64,000 bases of DNA, taken from assembly GCA_016169945.1 (NCBI GenBank), contig JADLSH010000231.1:868001-932000 (forward strand), given 5' to 3'. A program made the position numbers and the translations under genes. The notes below the pieces were generated by a model. That model saw nothing but the letters and a program-made list of their open reading frames with translations, did not search any database and was not told the origin of the DNA. Origin of the DNA: Trachythela sp. YZ-2020. Taxonomy: Eukaryota; Cnidaria; Anthozoa; Malacalcyonacea; Clavulariidae. This document shows, one piece after another, positions 53,438 through 61,796 of the stretch; position 1 is the first letter of the stretch, and the number at the start of each line of letters is the position of its first letter.

Positions 53438-54402
53438 TATTCAATTCGTCACAAATGTTCACAAAAGGCAATGATTTACATAACATATCACAAGACAACC
53501 TACGTGACTGGGATGTTGAACAGGACTTTCGTCCCAATTAATACCTCACCCCTTATAGTTTATATAACTAGGCTCTTTCTCGGTGTAAGGACGAACGAAG
53601 GTCAAACAGTTAGCTTAACAATAGGTTAACCCCTAATTATAATTAAATGTCACGGTTATCCACACACCGAGAAAGTTCCTGAAACCTCTTATAACCTTAC
53701 TTTACAAAATATATACATCGATACAAACATTTAGTACACATAAACTTAATATTAGCTACGATTACTAGGAAGTTTGTAAGTTTTTGACTTGCAACTATAT
53801 AAGTTAATTAACCTTGCTCTAAACGAACATAAACTAAAGCATGTCTTTATCTCGGTGGGTAGACTGTTCCAAAGTTTAGCTGATCTGATGAAGTAAGAGT
53901 TTTTGAAGTAATCTTGATTGTGTTTTACGATGAGATAGAAGTCATTTTCGTCGTAGCTTCGTGATTTATAGCCAGGATTATAAGTAGATATATATTTATT
54001 TATGTCCATTGATATGAGTTGATATTTAGATTTAAATAGGAGTATTAGATCAGAAATCTCCCTTCGGAAGTCCAGAGGAAGAAGACAAGTCTTCTGCAAC
54101 CGTTCCACGTAGGACATATCTTTTGGATAGTTCATGATGAATTTTGTGGCCCGTCGTTGAACATTTTCGATCAGCATGCGATGTTTAATGGTGTAGGGCG
54201 ACCACAAGCTACTCGCGTATTCTAGCTTAGGTCTTACCAGCGCACAATAAAGAATCTTTCTTGTGTTGGTATCTTTCACTTCCTTGCAGATTCTTTTGAT
54301 CAGACCAAGTGTTTTATTTGCCTTAGATACCATACTTTCAATGTGTATTGACCACGATAAGTTGTTGGATATTAGCACACCAAGATCCTTGATACTGGAC
54401 AC
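53438..54402 (-). mobile_element. 5'-truncated LINE inserted in Ngaro RT
   Basis: Antisense to Ngaro. Its reverse-strand 3' end is a short (AAT)n tail at about 53430-53445. Flanking direct repeats are ACACTTAA (about 53425-53432 and 54401-54408), a target duplication. The 5' end is cut inside the RT C-terminus, typical of LINE truncation. Confidence 0.88.
53752..54402 (-). CDS. LINE RT C-terminal fragment (open frame)
   Basis: 216 residues, open to the truncation point: SSIKDLGVLISNNLSWSIHI, NKTLGLIKRICKEVKDTNTR, ALVRPKLEYASSLWSPYTIK, ENVQRRATKFIMNYPKDMSY, then SAKLWNSLPTEIKTC near the end. This is the region after the YADD box in CR1/Jockey-type RTs, so it has no catalytic site. The unbroken frame suggests a relatively young insertion. 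Confidence 0.85.
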   Translation of the reverse strand: MSSIKDLGVLISNNLSWSIHIESMVSKANKTLGLIKRICKEVKDTNTRKILYCALVRPKLEYASSLWSPYTIKHRMLIENVQRRATKFIMNYPKDMSYVERLQKTCLLPLDFRREISDLILLFKSKYQLISMDINKYISTYNPGYKSRSYDENDFYLIVKHNQDYFKNSYFIRSAKLWNSLPTEIKTCFSLCSFRARLINLYSCKSKTYKLPSNRS

Positions 54403-55088
54403 TTAAAGAGGTGCAATCACTTTGTGGGTTGCTCAATTTTGCATGTGCTGTAGTTTCACCAGGTCGAGCATTCCTACGTCGTCTCATTGACCTTACAATA
54501 GGTTTGCGTGCTCCCCACCATTTTGTTCGCCTGAATAAAGAAGTTAAAGCAGATCTTGATGTTTGGCAAAAAAATTTAGTGGATTTTAATGGGAAAAGTT
54601 TTTTCTTAGATGATAATTGGAATACTTCACCCCAGTTAAATCTTTATACGGATGCAGCTGGTAGCTTGGGTTTTGGGGCTATTTTCGGCAATCACTGGTG
54701 CTATGGGGCGTGGCCTAACAATTGGTTAACCTACAATATTGCGGTATTGGAATTCTATCCCATCGTGCTAAGTCTCTACCTTTGGGGTCAACATATGCAA
54801 AACCAGTCCATTTTATTTTTCACTGATAACGAAGCTCTGGTTTCAGTTATTAACAAACAAACCTGCCGGGATAAGACCCTAATGTTTTTTGTCCGGAAGA
54901 TGGTCCTTATCTGTTTAAAACGCAACATCTTATTCAAGGCCAAACACATTCCAGGTGTCAAAAATAAGTTAGCTGACTCATTGTCTCGGTTACAGGTCCA
55001 CATTTTTCGTCAACTTGTTCCACTGCAGACGGACCCCCAACCAACCGTGATCCCACAACATTTGTTGCCTCAGAACTGGCAAATGTAG
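54403..55088 (+). CDS. Ngaro RNase H domain
   Basis: Continuation of the interrupted RT frame. QSLCGLLNFACAVVSPGRAF is the RT-RNase H connection. RNase H acidic residues are in place: LYTDAAGSLGFGAIF (D), NIAVLEFYPIVLSL (E), LFFTDNEALVSVIN (D) and KHIPGVKNKLADSLSRL (D). It ends QNWQM at a TAG (55086). The recombinase frame overlaps its last ~25 codons. Confidence 0.9.
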
Positions 55089-55996
55089 TGAAGACTCTCA
55101 TCACTTCCAGTTTACAACCTTCTTCAAAACCCACCTATCACAGAGCATGGAAATTATTCGAGCTTTTTCACCACTCTGTCTTTCAATCTGCACGATTTAA
55201 CTTTCCCGTATGTCCAGGTACACTGGCTTTATTTATTGCACATTTGTTCAACCAAAATTATGCGCCATCAACAGTTAATACCTATGTGTCTGCATTAGGT
55301 TATTCTCACAAGTTATATGGTGTTCCAGACCATACAAATTTTTTTTATATTATACAAATGCTGAAGGGGTATGGGAAATTGGGACATCGACTTGATGTTC
55401 GGCTTCCCATAACCCTACACATTCTTCACAAACTTATTGATGTCGCTGGGGTAGTTTTACCAACTTATTACGAAGTAAGCCTATTTCGAGCTATGTGCGT
55501 CTTGGCATTTTTTGGATTTCTACGAATTGGGGAAATTACCTCGTCTAAGCCTAGTCTTCCCATGCCATTGCAGATCAATCAATTATCTAAGCAATTCGAT
55601 ACAAAGGGTCAAATAAAACATCTTACCCTAACTATTTATCAATATAAACATAGCTATAATCAACGACCCTTCTCATTTCATATCTTACCCCAACAGGTAC
55701 ATTGTCCTGTTAAGTTGGTGCTTTATTATTTATCCTTGCGAGGAAGCCTCCCTGGGGCACTGTTTTTAGATAATACTGGCCGCCCTATAACACGTGATTG
55801 TTTCTCCAACTATTTGGCTCTGACGATAAAGCATAGCGGTCTTGACCCGGCAAGGTATAAAGGACACAGTTTTCGTATCGGTGCTGCCTCATATGCAGCT
55901 AAACATGGTATGTCTGATGCCCAAATTCGGACACTCGGCCGATGGAAATCCAATGCCTTCCACAAATACATACGTATTTCTAATTTTTCTACCTAA
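55020..55996 (+). CDS. Ngaro tyrosine recombinase
   Basis: The conserved part (302 residues from 55088) has an N-terminal core-binding helix bundle (STVNTYVSALGYSHKLYGV) and a complete catalytic set: Arg146 (FLRIGEI), Lys187, His260-x-x-Arg263 (GHSFRIGAAS), Trp286 and nucleophile Tyr294 (FHKYIRIS). There is no ATG at its start; the frame is open upstream through TTFVASELANVVKTLIT, overlapping the RNase H end in the -1 relation. That points to ribosomal frameshifting or a fusion product. It would integrate circular cDNA by site-specific recombination. No defect seen. Confidence 0.92.
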
Positions 55997-56326
55997 GTCT
56001 TAATCTGTTTAGTTACACTGGCGGGGCAGTGTAACGCTCATGTCTTTGATCCAATTGCAACATCTTGCACGGGCGGACGTTGTGGTTGGATCGAGATTTT
56101 TCATATTCAGCTAGCATGGGCAGCTGTCTTTTACTACTTTATCTAATGTAATCGATCCAATTGCAACATCTTGCACGGGCAGATGTCGTGATTGGATCGA
56201 TGATTTAGTTATTTAACAGCGGATATTTTCGTCAGTTAGCATGGGCGGCTGTTTTGAATTATTCGCTCCTTGGTCTGATTGCTGCGCGTGCCAGGGGTGG
56301 GGCTACATCACATCTTGTGATGTTGT
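55997..56326 (+). repeat. Ngaro 3' region with ~105-bp tandem duplication
   Basis: GATCCAATTGCAACATCTTG followed by CACGGGC occurs at about 56049 and 56154; each copy goes on to a GCATGGGC(A/G)GCTGT phrase. No ORF. Confidence 0.8.
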
Positions 56327-56554
56327 GGCGTATATTTTGCCCTGCACCTTTACTGGGCTTACGTTGTCAATGATTTTATATTTGATAATTTTGTGATATT
56401 TTATAAAAGATTATTAAACGGCTATGGGCCACTTATGCCCATAGCCAATTTATCCCAAAACATGTGTTTATTACTATGTACAACTCCTTCCCAGTAAACT
56501 GAGCTCAGGCACGACAGCAATATTGATGTTTTCATAATAGAGGTGAGGCATAAA
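56327..56554 (+). repeat. Ngaro split repeat B1
   Basis: 228 bases from GGCGTATATTTTGCCCTGCA to GAGGTGAGGCATAAA; matches B2 (57019-57246) with no length difference. Overlaps A2 by TAAA. Contains the stem GGCTATGGGC / GCCCATAGCC. Confidence 0.93.
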
Positions 56555-56789
56555 GAAAATATTTGCAAGCGAATAGGGATTTTATGTCTCATCTTCTATG
56601 TCTTTTTGTTATGTAGTTATCAGGCACACTGCGGGGGAGATGGGTTGATATTATTCACTTCCGTTTTGCCTGCATAATTTTGCCGGGGTTTTACTATAAA
56701 TTGGATTCACACGTGTTCATCGATCTTTTCAGCATCGTGTTCACCGACTACAGTAGTCCAGTTTACACTTTTTGAAATAATTTTATTAA
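56551..56789 (+). repeat. Ngaro split repeat A2
   Basis: 239 bases, repeat of A1. Followed by 229 bases (56790-57018) not in A1/B1 that contain two ~105-base copies each with GAACTCTATAGTCATCTA. Confidence 0.93.
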
Positions 56790-57018
56790 CCCCCCTCCTC
56801 CCCAGACCTATACCTCTGTATACAAATATCATGTAAAAATTTTTCATCTTCATGTGGGAAGATCTCATTCTAAGTTGGAACTTGGTATCTATTGAACTCT
56901 ATAGTCATCTATGGTATACACACATCATGTAATAATATTTTATCTTCATATGAGAAGTACTCATTTTATTTAGTTGTATCTTAGTACCTGTTGAACTCTA
57001 TAGTCATCTACGTGTGTT

Positions 57019-57246
57019 GGCGTATATTTTGCCCTGCACCTTTACTGGGCTTACGTTGTCAATGATTTTATATTTGATAATTTTGTGATATTTTATAAAA
57101 GATTATTAAACGGCTATGGGCCACTTATGCCCATAGCCAATTTATCCCAAAACATGTGTTTATTACTATGTACAACTCCTTCCCAGTAAACTGAGCTCAG
57201 GCACGACAGCAATATTGATGTTTTCATAATAGAGGTGAGGCATAAA
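57019..57246 (+). repeat. Ngaro split repeat B2
   Basis: Direct repeat of B1; its end GGCATAAA is the right boundary of the element, followed by the foldback arm TGTATTTTTCGGTCAAG. Confidence 0.93.
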
Positions 57247-57321
57247 TGTATTTTTCGGTCAAGAACAAAAACCAAAACTCCAATCTGAGTCCTGAGATAC
57301 AAAATGCAATTAGCCAATATA

Positions 57322-57473
57322 CAGGGTGTCTCATAAAAAAGTGAACCCTTTGAAATTTAATACAATAGTGAACCTTTTGAAATTGAACTTCATATTTGCA
57401 TTTTCTTTCAAAGAATCTATTGTACCCTATTGTATTTAATTTCAAAGGGTTCACTTTTTTTTGAGACACCCTG
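57322..57473. mobile_element. Mariner-like MITE, 152 bp
   Basis: Ends CAGGGTGTCTCATAAAAAAG and TTTTTTGAGACACCCTG between TA dinucleotides. The other arm of the foldback (about 48145-48175) has the uninterrupted sequence. Confidence 0.92.
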
Positions 57474-57986
57474 TAGATATAAAGCTATAATAGCTATTGT
57501 TGCTATAAATGTTCATATAGGCATAGCACAACATAACCCGAGAGCAACACCGATATTCTATACTTTTTCGCTTGATTGAGAAAGACAAACGCTTATTATA
57601 CATTGCTTACCTTTCGTTTAATCCATTCGACTTGAGTTTCTATCCAGCCAGAGTATTTGTTTAGCGAAAATGCCAGCATGAAAGACCACTTGGCAGAGAA
57701 TTTTGGCCGAAAATGGACTTCGCGTATGCAACTTGTCAAACGTCTTTAGCGGTGATTTTTTACCGAAATCTACAAAAGTATCTCTCCAAAAGTAAGAAAA
57801 TATCCTGTTCTTTTCATTACAAGACAAACGGTTTAGTCCAGCGCTTGGAAATGCCTCAAAATTGGGAAAAACCAGCCTCGCCGACTCATTTCCCTATACA
57901 ACTCCATATTGTTTTCGCTGCAAAGTGGTAACCGGAAGTAGATTTGCGCCGATTGATTTTGGCTTCATTTTTCATAGGTATAGAAG

Positions 57987-60087
57987 TAGTCTAGGACCTG
58001 TATAGGAGTTTGTATGCGTTTCATTTAGCACAGGCAATCTCAACTGTTTTAGGGTAAAATGACCATGGCGGTCAACATGGCATATGTGCGAAAACCTGAA
58101 TCCGGGACGAAAGTCCTGAAAATGACCCCACCCTGAAACGGCAGTGCCGACATAGCTCTAACTGCCGAAAAGCAGAAGCGACAGCCTTTCTGAAGTGCTT
58201 ATAGTGTTTAGAAGGTTGCTTTTAGGGGTAGTTATTGGAAGGAAAAATTTGTTTAAGTATAATATTTTACAAGAAAATGACCATGCACCACCCCAGGTCA
58301 ACTGCTAATTATCCATGAAATAACTAATATACCTGGCAGAGATTAAATTTTCTTATTTCCTAACAATTTTTATCATGGGATGAAAAACTATGCTTAATTT
58401 AATATAATTATTGTAGATTTCATAAGGATTGACATTGTTTTGTTTAAATATAATACATTTTATTTCACTTACCCCCCACCAAAACACGATTTCAGCCATA
58501 TTTTGCCGTCTTGTTTGCTTTTTATCGCCGAGTCTCGCAAGTATCATCCAATTGTTGTACTTTTACATAATGATAGATGGCTAAAGAAGATTTCAACCAA
58601 GTTTCGTCAACTTTTGAAGCAGTGCAGTGTATTTTATCTTCGATATTGTGTCCTTCGATATTTCGTCAAATAGCGGCCATTGCAATGCCTCGCCGCTTGT
58701 CTTCCCGATAAATGCCACTTCTTCGTCTTCATATGTATTTAGATTACAGTATCCAAGAGTACTTCATTGTAGAATTGTCCCAATCGAAAAACTAGAGTAG
58801 TATAGTCCCACTTGAAAGGAAAAAACCTCCCATAACAAATTTAGGATCAGAATCAAAGACACAAGTTTAAAAATAATTTGAAAGTCACGCGCAATCTTCG
58901 CGAAAACTCCTCGTGGGCTACTTGACAGGGGGGGAGATATATTTTCACGAAACGCTGTTCGCCACCACAGAACCCAGTAAATATATTATATTTATTGCAT
59001 TTTTATGATTTATGAAAAAAACAATAAATATTTGCGTATATTCTATTGTGTTTATCATAAATCATAAAAATACAATAAATATAATATATTTACTGGGTTC
59101 TGTGGTGGCGAACCAGCGTTTCGTGAAAATATTCCCCCCCCTGTCACGTAGCCACGAGGAGTTTTCGCGAAGATTGCGCGTGACTTTCAAATTATTTTTA
59201 AACTTGTGTCTTTGATTCTGATCCTAAATTTGTTATGGAGGTTTTTCCTTTCAGTGTTGACTATACTACTCTAGTTTTTCGATTGGGACTATTCTACAAT
59301 GAAGTACTCTTGGATACTGTAATCTAAATACATATGAAGACGAAGAAGTGGCATTTATCGGGAAGACAAGCGGCGAGGCATTGCAATGGCGGAATGGCCG
59401 CTATTTGACGAAATATCGAAGGACACAATATCGAAGATAAAATACACTGCACTGCTTCAAAACTTGACGAAACTTGGTTGAAATCTTCTTTAGCCATCTA
59501 TCATTATGTAAAAGTACAACAATTGGATGATACTTGCGAGACTCGGCGATAAAAAGCAAACAAGACGGCAAAATATGGCTGAAATCGTGTTTTGGTGGGG
59601 GGTAAGTGAAATAAAATGTATTATATTTAAACAAAACAATGTCAATCCTTATGAAATCTACAATAATTATATTAAATTAAGCATAGTTTTTCATCCCATG
59701 ATAAAAATTGTTAGGAAATAAGAAAATTTAATCTCTGCCAGGTATATTAGTTATTTCATGGATAATTAGCAGTTGACCTGGGGTGGTGCATGGTCATTTT
59801 CTTGTAAAATATTATACTTAGACAAATTTTTCCTTCCAATAACTACCCCTAAAAGCAACCTTCTAAACACTATAAGCACTTCAGAAAGGCTGTCGCTTCT
59901 GCTTTTCGGAAGGTAGAGCTATGTCGGCACTGCCGTTTCAGGGCGGGGTCATTTTCAGGACTTTCGTCCCGGATTCTGGTTTTCGCACATATGCCATGTT
60001 GACCGCCATGGTCATTTTACCCTAAAACAGTTGAGATTGCCTGTGCTAAATGAAATGCATACAAACTCCTATACAGGTCCTAGACTA
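57987..60087. mobile_element. 2.1-kb near-perfect palindromic element
   Basis: Left arm 57987-59014 and right arm 59055-60087 are inverted copies around a 40-base spacer. Ends are TAGTCTAGGACCTGTATAGG on both strands. Flanked by AAG on both sides (57984-57986, 60088-60090); the left arm of the host foldback gives the empty site TATAGAAGCTATATCC. Arms differ by few bases and small indels, and mirror-image ORFs in the two arms encode identical peptides. No transposase motif recognised. Confidence 0.92.
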
Positions 60088-60204
60088 AAGCTATATCCAG
60101 TCTATTATTAGATCAGTGTGTGGATGGGTTAATCGGAAAGAGATTTCACACCGAATTTTGACAATTTCACCTCGTGTTTAACAGTAATATATACACAATT
60201 CTAT

Positions 60205-60312
60205 ACACTTATAGAAACACGTTCAGTGGGAAAACGAGCCCGTAGGGCGAGTTTTTCCACGTTATTTCGAGTTCTCCCAAACTCTCACAAGTGTTTCTAT
60301 AAGTGTATAGAA
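60205..60312. repeat. Hairpin with 20-bp perfect outer stem
   Basis: CTATACACTTATAGAAACAC faces GTGTTTCTATAAGTGTATAG, with AAAACGAGCCCG / CGGGCGAGTTTTT-like pairing inside. Possible small MITE. Confidence 0.75.
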
Positions 60313-60676
60313 ACACAGGAAAAAATGTTTTCATTTCTTTTTTAATATAACTCAAGACATTTTGTAAACTCGATTAATTTACAAATTCTCATTACGTACG
60401 CATGCTGACCTTTGCTCGTTAATTTCGCTGCAAGAAAACAACTCTGTTTGAAAATTAACAGTCAAAGATGTGTAAAAGCATTAAAATTGTTTTTAAATAT
60501 TATTCAAAGTGATATAATTCGCATTAAATTTGTTTTTTTATGATTTTAAATTTTGGCGTGAAAATTTCCGTGTTTCTATACAGTTTTAGTAGAAATTGTG
60601 AGGTGTCTATTGCTTTTCCTGCATTCTGATTGGTCCAAATTGAGCCTCTAAAAAGTGATAGTCACTGCCCAGTGAC

Positions 60677-61412
60677 CAGTGTTGCCAGCCATGGGGTTTT
60701 TCCGCTAGATCTGGGGTTTTTGACAATTTTCTGGGGTTCTGGGGTTTTGGTTCAAAAGTCTGGGGTATTTTGCCCGAAAACGCAAGTGAAATTCCTGGTT
60801 TCGAAAACGCACACGACTTTGTTTAAAACCTGTCTAAATATGGATATCCTTACCGTATAAGGTCACGAAAACAATCTCTTTAGAGCTAATTAGGAATATA
60901 ATTATAGTAAACAAACTAAAGGCCCGCAAGTTCAAAATCCAAGTTAGGCAGGAAGGCTAAGTATTAGTTCAGCACGTGCTGTACACGTGGACATTTTTTG
61001 CACATGTTTTCGTCGCAAATATCGCAATGCATGTGCAATGTGCATGGGTGGCAAAGTACAAAGGACACAAAATATATTATCAATTCATCAATCGCCATGT
61101 TAATCGATTCGATTTGACCATATTATTTGACAATATATATACATAGCGTTAATTAGAGGGCCTGGATCCTATAATTATTAAATATTAATCATTATGTTAA
61201 TGTTTACGGTATTTCGTGGACTGCAGTGGCCGAAAGTATCATTTTCAAGCTCTTCAGTAGCCTACGCGTCCCTAATCAGAGCCAAACAGCGTTATTGGTC
61301 ACCACATCCAGCTTGTTTGTTTGACCTGGGGTATTTTTTATGAAATCTGGCGTATTTTTTCATCTTTTTGGTCGAATCTGGGGTTTGGTGAAATTTCGGA
61401 GTGGTAACACTG
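60677..61412. mobile_element. hAT-type element, 736 bp, no coding capacity
   Basis: Ends CAGTGTTGCCAGCC and GGAGTGGTAACACTG, flanked by perfect 8-bp direct repeats CCAGTGAC (60669-60676, 61413-61420). CTGGGGTTTTT-like words repeat in both subterminal regions in inverted sense, a layout typical of hAT transposase-binding sites. No transposase. Confidence 0.92.
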
Positions 61413-61420
61413 CCAGTGAC

Positions 61421-61796
61421 TATCATTTTTTTTCAAAATGGCTTCTTCGCAAGCTGCCGAATTTAAAACAAAAATCGTTTTTTTGAGCCTGATTCAAAGT
61501 TTTAAATGAAAATAACTGCCGCTAAATTCAAGGAGGATATATTTTTGACATTTTTAAAGGTAAGCGATAACAAATACACTATTTTTCTTCCATGAAAGGC
61601 AGCGTTTTCTCGCTGTTGAAATGTATAAAACTTTTTCCGTACGGCTCAACCACTCAAGTGTTTATTTTCGTTTTATCCTCATTTATATCGTTATATTCAG
61701 CAAAAACATAGCTGTGATATATTTTTAAAACCATTCTACTTTGTGCCAAACCGGAAGTCACACAGGTTGCCGCCCAATAGCGCGAGATTTAAGACT
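61421..61796. other. No confirmed gene; possible small first exon
   Basis: ATG 61439 gives MASSQAAEFKTKIVFLSLIQ and stops soon after; ATG 61507 reads ITAAKFKEDIFLTFLK up to a GTAAGCG donor-like site at 61560. Neither is convincing alone. Confidence 0.25.

Larger units (their letters stand above)
49573..57246 (+). mobile_element. Ngaro-type tyrosine-recombinase retrotransposon
   Basis: 7.67 kb with the split direct repeat layout that defines Ngaro: A1 (49573-49815), ORFs, B1 (56327-56554), A2 (56551-56789), B2 (57019-57246). B1 and A2 overlap by the short core TAAA. Encoded in order: SGNH hydrolase, a tandem-repeat tract, Gag, RT-RNase H and tyrosine recombinase. No methyltransferase domain, unlike DIRS elements. 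The RT is cut by a LINE. It lies in the right arm of the foldback, between ...GGCCATTATA and TGTATTTTTCGG, with no target duplication evident, as expected for recombinase-mediated insertion. Confidence 0.93.
47626..60118. mobile_element. Foldback element carrying nested insertions
   Basis: Left arm 47626-48322 starts CACTGATCTAATAATAGACT. Its inverted copy is split across the right side: 49484-49572, then 57247-57986 and 60088-60118, ending AGTCTATTATTAGATCAGTG. Flanks are TGTGGAAT and TGTGGATG, a possible 8-bp target duplication. Removing the Ngaro element (49573-57246), the mariner MITE (57322-57473) and the palindrome (57987-60087) leaves a ~2.6-kb element with ~700-base arms and a ~1.16-kb loop. 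The arms carry short ORFs without motifs. Confidence 0.82.

Noticed and set aside
58353..59721. Mirror-image ORFs in the 2.1-kb palindrome (MILARLGDKKQTRRQNMAEI)
   Set aside because: Identical because the arms are inverted copies; no motif, no codon-level evidence of selection.
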